The notes under the pieces were generated by a model. It was not told the origin of the DNA, searched no databases, and worked only from the letters and a program-made list of their open reading frames with translations. A program made the translations under genes and the position numbers. Shown here piece after piece: positions 24,921 through 35,730 of a stretch of 64,000 bases of DNA (the first letter of the stretch is position 1; each line of letters opens with the position of its first letter). Source of the DNA: Unio delphinus (lineage: Eukaryota; Mollusca; Bivalvia; Unionida; Unionidae); assembly GCA_029339505.1 (NCBI GenBank), contig JAQISU010000210.1:9449001-9513000 (forward strand), in the 5' to 3' direction.

Positions 24921-25054
24921 TAGTGAAAGCTGTGTGGCATATCTACCAAACATGGTATTATTGTATACATTACGATGCATTGTATTATGACATACCTAAA
25001 AGATACACTATTCTTTAGTAAAGAGTTTAGTAATATAATATAAATAAATAAGTA

Positions 25055-25225
25055 TTATACCTAAAAAATACAGTATTATACTGTACCTTAAACTATATAG
25101 TATTATCGTATACCTACAAGGTACAGTATTATACTAAACCTTAAAATATATAGTATTATCGTATACCTAAAATGTATAGTATTATCGTATACTGTAAAAA
25201 TGTACAGCTTTATAGTATACATAAA
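25055..25225. repeat. 53-bp AT-rich tandem repeat
   Basis: Two full 53-bp units (ACCTA...TACAGTATTATACT...TATAGTATTATCGTAT) and a partial third. Confidence 0.75.
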
Positions 25226-27479
25226 ATATATAAACAAAATTAAACAAACACACTTGTTTATATTTTTATCAAGGTGTGAAAGATTATGACTTGTATGTTT
25301 CTAGTATTGAATTAGGCTTTCATTACAATTTGAAAATGATTCAAATAGTATGAGTTGGTTTACAATTATAAAGAATTTAAAATACTTTAGTTTCGCCGAA
25401 GTAAAGTGACTACCTGATTATGTAGACTGCTCCAAGTTTATTTCAGTTTTGAAACAAAGAACAACAAAGTATTTACTATCAGACTCTATATACAAAACTT
25501 GAATATACATATAAAAATCTACTTCAACTTCGATGACTATTTCAAATTCTTATGTACCAAACACATCAACTGAATTGAAACTGGAGATAATATAATAATA
25601 ATCGATATAACTGAAATATATTGTATGCTCTATGACAAATATTGATATTGATAATGAATATTTTTTTTAGCATGTCCCGTGTATACGAGTATGCATTTAA
25701 ACCTAATTCAAATGTACTTATGAAATAAGTCATCCACGCACAACTACAATTAATTGTTTACTCCTATAAATAAATAAAAAATATTTACACTGCCGAACTT
25801 TGTTTATGAAGCTATTAAAAGAAGAGATATATTTTTATTTATTTAGTAATGAATAGTAAGGATTGTGTATTATTATCCACCCTCTCCTTTCTAACTCTTA
25901 ACAATTACTATGTTGATTTCACGTTCAAAGTGGTACATACCACATTTCATAACAAAGAAATATTTGTAATATGGAGTCTTAAAGCATGTAATCGAGCGTG
26001 TTACCAATTGTGTCCACTTGTATTTGAGAGTTTATGTACTATGTAAAACTTATACAAACCTGAAATTTAGTACACGGTTAAAAAGGGTGTGCTAGATTCT
26101 AAAAAGATGTATTTCTTAAATAAAAAGCAGTTATTTGCCCATCCTAGTATTGGAGTGTTGAAATAAGTTGAAATAACTGGCAACCGCTTGCCTCGCATTC
26201 GTGACACTTGAACTTTATGCACGTCCTTGGACAGGCAATAGTAAGAAAATATTATAATAACAAAGTAGCTTGAGAAAGATTATTTTTATAAATAGCAGCA
26301 TGTAATGATTTGTGACATGGTTTGCTGTGTCTTCGGAGATAGGGTCAATTCAGTCACTTGGTGTGTTTAAAATGGACAAACATGCAAAACTGAAATTCGC
26401 GTTTACGTTGTATGTAATTAGGTATATGTATATGGTTCATTGTCTAAAAAATTTGTACATCGTTCTTACTCGTTACGAATAAATAGAACAACGAGCTTCC
26501 CTCCCCACATCACAAATAGCGGATGTGACATCATTTGAGACACTACACACCAGAAGTGTTGATAATGAATTATGCAGAACGTGTCCCCATAGATAACTCG
26601 CATTGCAAGAAGGATCATATATACTAATTCTAAGATGTCGCCACATGGTTGTTAAGGATGTAATGATTGTTTTCCTTATTCAACTTAATAACTATTTAAA
26701 TCTATAAAATTTGTTATATTTCAACTTTTCCATTGGATCAACTCTGCCTCTTTAGTTAACAAAAAAGAAGTGGTTTCTGTCCGCTTTGCTCTGCTCTTCA
26801 AATCATTAGATACATTTTAATTAGAAAAAAAACAGAGCGGGTGTAAGCATGATGTGACGTCGGCAGTTTTGTATATGAATGGGCTTCAACCTAATAACGA
26901 ATGATGCTTGAACTCGATAGAAAGAATCATTCACGCATTCTCAGGAAATGCGGTCGCTACTTACTGAGTCCAACATCGTTTAATTCATGTATTCTTATTT
27001 GTTAATGTTCGTAATTTTATTTTTTATTAATAAAGCAAACTATTAGAAGATCAACGAGAAGTTAAAAAAATTAGTCAGTACTATATTGCCGATGTAAAAT
27101 AATCAGGTTTACGTTTTTTTTTTTAATTATATATAACAACACTATGATCACACGTACTAATGGGATTTTGATTTATCTTAAATACATATTTGAAGAAGTG
27201 CTCGTCGAACTTTTGACATCATCAGGAAATCATCTGTAAAAACAAATTTAAATGTCGCGTTTAAATCCAAAATAAAAATGAATATATGGGCCGAATCAGT
27301 CAGTAATTTGTACCAAATCAGCATGCTCCGAGTGTGAGAGTAATTACCACATTCATGAATAATGTTAGTATAATATTTGTACCAATCAAGAAAGTTAACA
27401 GCAACTTTTGTTTAAATTTGTTATCGTGGCGTTCCGGTATGTTTTGTTATAAGAAATGTACGAGATTTTATGAATACAC
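25226..27479. other. Non-coding stretch
   Basis: Single-copy AT-rich sequence. It should contain the missing coding exon of the ghost locus just below 27480, but no 7TM homology was found by eye in any frame. Confidence 0.5.
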
Positions 27480-28309
27480 ATGCTTTCAATTATAAGTGAG
27501 TTATTTTTCTATTATCGACTGGTGCTGTTTCGGTGCTTGGTTGTATTCTAACTGCTTGTAATGCATATATTTGCATCAGTTTTCCGTCGTGTATCCCTTT
27601 TATCTGTGAAGAGGAAATACATGTGTAAAACAGTTTTGCGTTTTATTAATTACTTACAATTGATATGTCGGATTTGAAAAGATCTTTTCAATGGTTGTGT
27701 CATACATATTTATATATACATGAAATTAATCCAACCATTGAACAAAATTGTAATGCGGAACTTTGGTACTATATATTTCTGTACGCTTTAGACGAAACAT
27801 GACATTGTTCGAAACATCCGTTAATCTTATTTGTTTTTTCTGTAAACAATTGACACCTCAGTCTTTAAACTTTATATTTGTTTTCGTGGTCGGCAGACTT
27901 CGAAATTAACCGATCCAATGTATGACCATATAATTCATCTTGCTAAAATCCAAGATCAGAAAAATGATTATAGATATTTGCATGTGTTTATGGTGGAAAG
28001 TTACATTTGCTTAAATACAACACCATACCTATAAAGGAGTCTTTTAGTTGTGTGTAATTTTAAATTTAATTTACCGTCTTTGAAAGTAGATGAACTAGAA
28101 TTTCAAACGTATTGATGGTACAAGCTACTTGTAAGGACTCCGAAGTTTAAAGTTTAACCTTCACCATAATTGAAATAATTATTTTACGCCATCATAGAGA
28201 TGATGGAATTAGATGTACCATCGATTAAAATGATTAGTAAAAACGAATTAAATAGAAGATGGAGTTAATTTTTCCAGCCCGAATATGTCTTATTACAAGC
28301 ATAAGAATG

Positions 28310-28435
<126 letters not shown>

Positions 28436-29198
28436 CGTTGTAATAAGTGTTTTGCATTTGCCAGCATATTGTTTTTAAGAGATGTCTGCAATTTACGTTT
28501 TTATCATAAAACCATGAATATTTGGAGTTTGATACAATTTTGCATTGCTGACGTACATGCCATTAGTTGAAGTCATGGAGTTTTAGGAACAACAAAAGTT
28601 CCGAAATAATGAAAATCAAACTATATATATTTGTCTACTGTCATTAAGGAAGCACGTTTTGCCATTCAATGTGTGAGCAAGAATGAAAATTTTGTTTCTC
28701 AATATTGCATGATTAATTGGTACTATCATGAAGAAGCGTAATGTAAATTTTATGGAGAAATGAAGGCTGCCAAAATGAAATGATTTGTACAAACATTATA
28801 ATTCTAAAATAAAATACAAATTTTAACTGCTATCGTGCACAAGGTGGTTGGTACGTTCGGCAGGCTGCGACAACAGCATACATATATCTAACAAACATGG
28901 CTGAAATGAGGGAACAACCAACATAAACCACTAGGTGCTCACGTGAATGTAGTTTGCAAAACAATTGATAACATCGAATACGTAAACATTATTGTTTGAT
29001 CATGCAGTAAGCTCCTGTCTAATAGTTTAGAGGTTACACTAGAGACGTTGTTAGAGATTATGTAAATTCTGTACCAACTATGGAATGATGGAGGAATATT
29101 CATAGCAACTCTGCTTTTATGCCGTACCAAATATTTTAGTCAAGTCAATAATACGTGCAACAATTTACACCTAAACAGCAGTTCAAAGATACCTATTT

Positions 29199-29302
29199 GA
29201 AACACACGAGGCGATCTTTATGAGAATTTGTCTTACAAAGGTGTATAATTGAAACACATGAGGCGATCTTTATGAGAATTTGTCTTACAAAGGTATATAA
29301 TT
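29199..29302. repeat. 52-bp tandem duplication
   Basis: GAAACACACGAGGCGATCTT... is repeated once with a 52-bp period, and the next GAAACACG begins at 29303. The homologous region near 44068 has one copy. Confidence 0.85.
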
Positions 29303-29452
29303 GAAACACGCCATGCGATTTGTTGTGAGCGATTTTAATTACAAAATACAGACATCATGATGCTGAGCAGAATTAAACACATAACATCATTGCTGAATTA
29401 AACACAGTTTACACAGTTTATTACATGTTCATAAGAATGTCTTCTGAATGTG

Positions 29453-29454
<2 letters not shown>

Positions 29455-29527
<73 letters not shown>

Positions 29528-29531
29528 ATAT
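29455..29531. repeat. (TA)n microsatellite
   Basis: TA tract with one ATTATA interruption near its end. Confidence 0.98.
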
Positions 29532-29868
29532 CCGGAAAATCTCTTTTATTCATACATACCTGACTTATATGCCATTTGAATATCCTTTTTGTGTATTTGT
29601 GTAAATTATTTTGATACATGAATACGGCTACTGCATCGACATTAATAAGTTCAATGTTTATGCTGAAAGCATATTTTAAGAAATCTACCTTTAGGTTGTT
29701 GGGATCCTTCTGTTTGATTATAATTAATGATACTAGATTATAGTGATTATAAATACCTCAAGTGTATAAAGTATCAATCTTCAGCTAAAATGACGTAAGG
29801 TATTGATTCCGAAACAAAAAGAAACTCGAAAGGTATGCACTGAATGTTTTCAAATATATATATAATAT

Positions 29869-30120
29869 ACCGCGCTGTTGGTCTAGTAGTTAAGAGCATT
29901 GGCCGCGGAAGCGGGAGGTAGTGTGGGTTCGGTCCTTGGCATAGTCACAAAATGGTATTAACAGTTGTCTCGCTTGGAGCTCAGGATTAAGAGGTTAGTA
30001 ACGGTACTAATGTCATGATATTGTGACTGGGTTGGACTGTCTCACTACTGCCATCGCAGCGATATTACTGAACAATTGTTAGAGCTACGATACAAATTCT
30101 AATCACACACACACAAACAC
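29869..30120 (+). mobile_element. tRNA-derived SINE
   Basis: TGGTCTAGTAGTTAAGAGCATTGG at 29879 fits a pol III A box, and GGTTCGGTCC near 29926 fits a B box, about 45 bases apart as in tRNA genes. A non-tRNA body with GTTGTCTCGCTTGG and GGACTGTCTCACTACTGCC follows, ending in an ACACACACAAACACAAA tail near 30100-30120. The 3' half does not fold as a tRNA, so this is a SINE rather than a tRNA gene. No clear target-site duplication was seen; the 5' side abuts a TA stretch. Confidence 0.75.
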
Positions 30121-30534
30121 AAAGGATACAAATCAAATGACAAAAACATGTCATTTCAAGTGCATTGGATCCAGCAAGGGATCACGTGTGTCAATGATTA
30201 ATTAGCACAAATGCAATCCAATAACGACGAACCGTGCAAAATTGCCATCCAAGTAGCCGAGGCGTTATATATATATATATATATATATAAAGATATATGT
30301 CATAGATATATGTCATAGGCAATCGATCAGATTAACGTTAGAAAGTTAGATTTTGTTTAAGTTATATTTGTTCCTATTGTTCATTATCTAATAAAATGAG
30401 CATACATTTAAGAAATCTCACTTATTATCACACAGAATGTAGTTTTATGAAAATAGAAAATATTTCGATCTGTGTTAATAACCTTCCGCATATTACTTAT
30501 TGTGTGAAATAAGCAAGAGATTAAAGACAAGCTT

Positions 30535-30690
30535 AATTATGGGCAATTAATATGAATGCAATTGATAACGTTGAATTCATTTGATCTGAATTCAATTACT
30601 AATGTAGAACACAATTTAATATTAATTTAGTAAGTAATGTGGAGTACAATATATAAAGACATAGTTAATACTGCAGAATACATTTAAATA
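30535..30690. repeat. ~34-bp degenerate repeats, left array
   Basis: Units of roughly 33-35 bp of the form GAATACATTTAATATGAATGCAATTAGTAATGT (consensus read by eye), shared with the array at 33180-33365. Together they bracket the GPCR pseudogene. Confidence 0.5.
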
Positions 30691-31402
30691 TTTCTCTTAG
30701 GTTTATCACATTTTCGTTTATTTATTTATTTGTCTACTTGTCGAAGTATTGTTTTCACGGATCGCAACTGCCTAACGTAAGACAATTGGAAAATAAAAAT
30801 TATTGCTTCTTACGGTAAAGTTTAATATCTCAGAAATATAACACTGACAATAGGCATATCAACGAAAAATACGATCTAACCGCATACAATTATGTAATGC
30901 AAAGATTATATATACCTTTCTTTTCTTTATGTTGGAGATATGTTAGATTTATCTATGTGGTGATCATAACGCTTATCCGCGAGCGTAGGTTGTCTTTGAA
31001 GGTAATGATAAATAATAAACATGTTTAAATACTTTATTTTGTGTCCATACGTGTAGCCTGAACATAGTAATGTCACCTTAAGATAATGATAATTTGTAAC
31101 GGTGTTGTGGAGGAATTGTGACCTTCAAAATGTCTGTAAACCAAATTATGACCCACATTATTGTCATCTTGTTGACAACTAGCGTTTTGTATAAGGTAAT
31201 GGTAACGAATGGTCCTGCTTTAAGATCTTTCTCATGATTTGTATACTGTTGTGTTGTAATGAACTTCCAGAGGAAAGACATTCTGGATTAATTCGTTCTG
31301 GCATTTCATAACATTCGGGTATTATTAAAATTCATTCTAATCATTCATTTTAGGTTTGGTCTATGATTAGCTGGATTTAAATTCATAATATTATACATTT
31401 CG
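30691..31402. other. Non-coding stretch
   Basis: AT-rich sequence between the left ~34-bp array and the pseudogene; no gene recognised. Confidence 0.5.
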
Positions 31403-31470
31403 TTGAAAGTATTACTTTATATAAGATTGTGTTCTTGTTTAATACCTTACTTGTTTCATAACACCATCAG

Positions 31471-31643
31471 ACTTGCCTCTATAAATGATCATTTTGACGA
31501 ATCCGGGATTCAACCACCATACGTCGATATGAAGTCAACTTATCTCAATAGCCAGAATCCGTTTTACACGTTGTGTAGGCCGGGAGTTCCTGCTAATTTG
31601 TCAAATACGTTGTACCCACATAATGGAGGAAAACATTACGTAG
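31471..31643 (+). other. Candidate exon-like open segment antisense to the pseudogene
   Basis: A 173-nt open stretch lies between a fair acceptor (CTTGTTTCATAACACCATCAG, ending at 31470) and a strong donor (TACGTAG/GTATGTG at 31643/31644). The frame reads ...LASINDHFDESGIQPPYVDM... and KSTYLNSQNPFYTLCRPGVP, rich in Pro/Gly/Asn and unlike the low-complexity frames elsewhere. No family was recognised and no partner exon was found. It overlaps on the opposite strand the place where TM7 of the decayed receptor should lie, so chance is a serious alternative. Confidence 0.25.
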
Positions 31644-32292
31644 GTATGTGTAAGCCCTTTTCTTTGTGAGACATTTGACCAAACTATACAAAATCATTGG
31701 AAAATATTTGAGTCCAGAACAACTAAACTGACAGCACCGACCTTTTCTCTCTCTATTTTTTCTGGGTTGATTGACTTTTTTGGCCAGAGTAAGAAATGAA
31801 ACATGTATTAATATCATGACGGCCAGTATTCTTATTCGTAAGCTGTACGTTTTGAACGCGTTCATGGATGTGCTAAAGTAACGAATCTTTCCAAAGAAAC
31901 CAGGATGACTGTACATACGTACTAAGTTGTATTCATACTATAGATACGTGTAAATACGGCATCAATGTCGCTATATGGCCAGAAGGGTACAGTAGAGTAT
32001 ATGTCTTCGAGGGGCACCATATATTACGTAGAGCAGTTAAGCTATAACCATGCTACTTTTATGAATTTCTCTTTGTGGAGAACAAATACAAATATTCTCA
32101 AGATGTTGCAATCAAACCAAATAAAGGCATGAATCCAAATAAAACGGAAACGGGTATGACCGTGCTGGCTAAATATATAATCTTCATCCTTATCTGACAT
32201 TCTTCAGTGACATTTTCTGATGATCTGTTCAAGAAGTGACTATTAGTATAATCATAGTACGCAATTATTGTTGTACTTTCCATTGTTGGCAT
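31640..32292 (-). pseudogene. GPCR pseudogene of the same family
   Basis: On the minus strand a start (MEST..., from 32283) opens a frame with a sequon-bearing N-terminus and a TM1-like LFG...LFGLI segment that stops near 32098. Homology then resumes in shifted frames: VLHKEKFIKVA matches the TM1-ICL1 VHKASKGITK; YMVPLEDIY..VPFWPY matches the TM2-TM3 CVPFKAVYPALQYWPF; VILVSLERFVTLAHP near 31900 matches VLVSLDRYIALVYP (DRY is ERF); and RIRILAVMILIHVSFLTLAKKVNQ matches TM4 through AKEVNM. Several stops and at least two frameshifts interrupt it, and much of TM5-TM6 appears missing. A weak TM7-like trace sits near 31640. The 5' flank up to about 32700 is also homologous to the flanks of the live genes, with a decayed version of their splice acceptor. 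Confidence 0.8.
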
Positions 32293-32790
32293 TGTTCATG
32301 TTACATAGCATGTTGTAGTCTATCTGGATATTATGGTACATTACAAAAGGTGTCCATTCTTGAAGAAGAAATAAAGATGTTACTTATCCATGCGTTTTGT
32401 TAACTTAGTTATAATGTACATGCAGAATTTGAAAAGATGATAGTAAAGCTTGTATCTTATACCTTTACAAATACGGCATGCATTTGATCAAAACATTGAT
32501 GTATATAAGCATTACAAACAACGCACTGTTTTTTTTTTTTTTAAATATCTGATATCGCGGTCTTGAAACTGTATTTACATAGCTGGACGATTGCAATATT
32601 AACCGAAGCAATTTATGTATTTATGATTGAGCTTGCTAAAATACAAACTCAGATAAAGGAGTCGTTTGCTTTTCGTATGATGATGATAGAAAATTTTCAT
32701 TACTGCTCGCATTCAACGTCGCAGATAATACAGCATATGATCATTTGCATATGTTATAATGTTCGTAATTTGTTTTACTATTATTGAAAT
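32293..32790 (-). other. 5' flank of the GPCR pseudogene
   Basis: TGTTGTAGTCTATCTGGATA..ATTACAAAAGGTGTCCA matches the 5' UTR of GPCR A (8543-8600), and GCTTGCTAAAATACAAACTCAGA matches TCTTGCTAAAATCCAAGATCAGA at the ghost locus (27939). This is the fourth version of the shared receptor 5' region in the window. Confidence 0.65.
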
Positions 32791-33179
32791 GCGAATGTCG
32801 CAATCAACGTTGGATTTGTAATTCGGCGTGCTTTCACACTTTCCAGACACGAGATCTCTATGATGCAGTGGTACCTGTACCATGTACATGGACAGATCTG
32901 GAAAGAGATTATTTTACCCAATAAATGTACAACACATTAGAAGATGAAGGGTAATCCAATACAACGTGGTTGTCACTGAGGATGTTTCAAATCACGCCGT
33001 TGATATTTTTCTTTTTGTTATGGTTTCATATTATTGATGAAGTGATACAATAGCCATCAATTCATACCAATGACTTTTTATTAAACAGAATCTAGCTCTA
33101 TCGCAAACATGTATATATGCCTTGGCAACCACCTACATATTGCGATTTTATGAAATGTGCAGAATTTTGAAGACAAATT

Positions 33180-33365
33180 AAACTTTGAGGAATTACTACT
33201 TATGCAGTTAGTAATTTTGGATGAATTTAGTATCAATGCAATTAGTAATGTGAATACATTTAATATAAATGCGAGCATTAACGTGGAACCCATCTGATAT
33301 GAATGGAATTAGCAATGGATAATACATTTAGTATGAATACAATTTGGAATGTGAAATACACCTTA
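33180..33365. repeat. ~34-bp degenerate repeats, right array
   Basis: Four or five units of the same family as 30535-30690, e.g. GAATTTAGTATCAATGCAAT followed by TAGTAATGT, with period ~33-35 bp. Confidence 0.55.
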
Positions 33366-34910
33366 GAGAAAGGGATATATTATAAAATTGAATGATAAGT
33401 AGTATTACATGTGGACATGTTTATATGCATCCTACCCTGTTTTTAAATTAGATAATAAGTCAAATTGCCAGAGGAGTTCAAAGCCAGAGAAAACGATTCA
33501 GGTATGTGTTTCCTTGGTGACCAAAATATACAATGTCACCATATTTCTGTCATACGTTCTATAAATATAACTTTGATCAAGTATTTAGTTTTGAGGTTCT
33601 GAACCTCCCCGTCTCTAGAGCTTAATTTGGATATTACCAAGTATATGGAATTTATTTATGTTTATTTACTGACATAAATTAAATTGAAATATATCAGTGG
33701 AAAAACAAAGTGTCGCTAATAATATAGCACCATTCATATTTATATTACCTTATCAGTTTTGGGATTTGGTGATTCTTTTGTGTTTTCACACTCTCCCAAA
33801 TTATTTACTCTCCATCATTGGGAAAAATAGGTCTTAGTATAGGCAAAGTCTATTGATCCGCTATTGATCTATTGATCTATTGATCCGCTATCATGGATTT
33901 GATTAATGCGGATTCAGCAATGAATAAGGACAAACTCCAAACCTAAAAAGTCTTCAAAAGTTAACTTTCTTATAATCAGGTTTAAATATGAATTATTGTA
34001 TACCAGCTAGATTCAGAAATGGTACAAATGATACAGATAATGGTACACATTGTACAGATAACATTGTTTAATATATGCAGTAACATAATTGTTTAAATGA
34101 CAATTTTAGAAGTCACTAGAGTCATTATCTTTTACTTAATTTACAGAGGAATCAGATATTGGATTGTGTCGATTGGAATCCGAAATTAAGAGACAATCTA
34201 AATTTGCTTACCGCTTCTGTTACCTAAAATGAGTGCATCCTTATCCACACTAAAATAGCTCTTTTATGCAAATATAAGAATTGCAAGCTAACGTCTTTGT
34301 CAGTAAACTAATAGTCATTAAAATATGTTGTTTCCTTATGCTACACCCTGACGTCAGCAAAAGCATTGCTACGTTCTAAAGACAGCTCTTCTTGATGATA
34401 CTCACCCCATCCACGTTCACTGTATCAACCCGTGGATGAAATATTTGAGTAAAATAGATCATCTCTTCGTTTTCGTATGTACACATTTGCTTATTTGACA
34501 ACAAAAAACAATTTCGAGAAGTAACTGTTCAATCAAAGACTGTACAATGTCACTATTTGAAAATGATGTTAAGATTTTGGAACCACGTCCATTTCATTCT
34601 TGTAATTGCATGGAGGTGTTATTTAGAAACAAAATAATAATTCTGAGACTCAACCGTTTTGTGAGGAGAAATGGAAATACGTCACAAGTGAAGTAAAAAC
34701 AATTTTAATAAAAAGAGTGAGACTCAACACACTGTGTAACATTTGGCCAATAATTTATTTCCCAAGAAAACAAAGTGAAACATAAAATAAGCTCACATTA
34801 TTGCTAATTAAATCCATATAATCATATATTTTCTAAGACATGTCCTAGTGATTCAAGTACAATATAAACTTCAGTCTGATTGCGACATAAATGGTGCGGA
34901 TGTGCCCGTC
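33366..34910. other. Non-coding stretch
   Basis: AT-rich; a small tandem patch of CTATTGATCCG/CTATTGATCT occurs at 33850-33892. No gene recognised. Confidence 0.5.
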
Positions 34911-35195
34911 ATGGTTTGTTTGTTTGTTTGCTTGAATTTTAACGGCGCACCAGCACTTTTAGGCTATTTAGCGCCATACAATATGTTAGATGTTCAAAGA
35001 TAAGAAAGGTGTAAAATCGATCAGCGATATAAAAAAAAACATAATAGTTAAATATAAAATGGTAAGATGTTGGTAACAGGAAAATATGAAGCTTCCCAAT
35101 CAACGGGAGATGTAAATGGTTTATGTTGATGACAAGATGTTGTAAATAAGCGGTGATATTTGCATTGGATAAAAATATTTTAGGTGATGGCATAC
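34911..35195 (-). mobile_element. Probable retroposon 3' end with CAAA-type tail
   Basis: On the minus strand ATGGCGCTAAATAGCCTAAAAGTGC leads into GGTGCGCCGTTAAAATTC and then AAGCAAACAAACAAACC, the look of a non-LTR retroposon 3' end with a simple tail. The upstream part is AT-rich and has no recognised coding domain; its 84-codon open frame is not recognisable. Family unknown. Confidence 0.4.
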
Positions 35196-35730
35196 AAGTT
35201 ATAGTTTAAAATAGAGATTTACTTCCTTTAGGAAATCTAAAATACAAGTGATTTGTATTGTATCAAAAAGTTCCTTTATGTCATGTACATTATATTATTT
35301 AACACGTGTAGGTTGCAGGTCGGAACACTCGGTCATGGCTTGTCTCGTTGTGATGAGCAATCAGCCTTTGATGGATTATAATAACACAATCCGAGATTAT
35401 ATCGCTAATTGAATTTCTATGTAAATCAAGGAATTAGTATATGAACAGTTTGTGTTTCTAGAAAAAACAACTTGAATGAGATAATTTAAATAAGAAAATT
35501 CCAGCCAAAATAAAATATTGGACACAAAAATGCTGTACTCAATTTTACTGAGATCTTACAGCACGAACTAATATCGTAAGGATAATCAAAATTAGATAGT
35601 GTTTTATTGGAACTCTTGTCACATTTATTATTTTCTAAACTCAAAATTCTTACATAATGAACAATTTAATTTCAAATGCTTGCTGGATGCATTCATATTT
35701 ATATTAGAAGGTAACAAGCATAACAAATGA
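35196..35730. other. Non-coding stretch before the 32-bp satellite
   Basis: AT-rich; no gene recognised. Confidence 0.5.

Noticed and set aside
29879..29950. A functional tRNA gene
   Set aside because: A and B boxes are present, but the sequence runs into a SINE body with a simple tail and does not close an acceptor stem.
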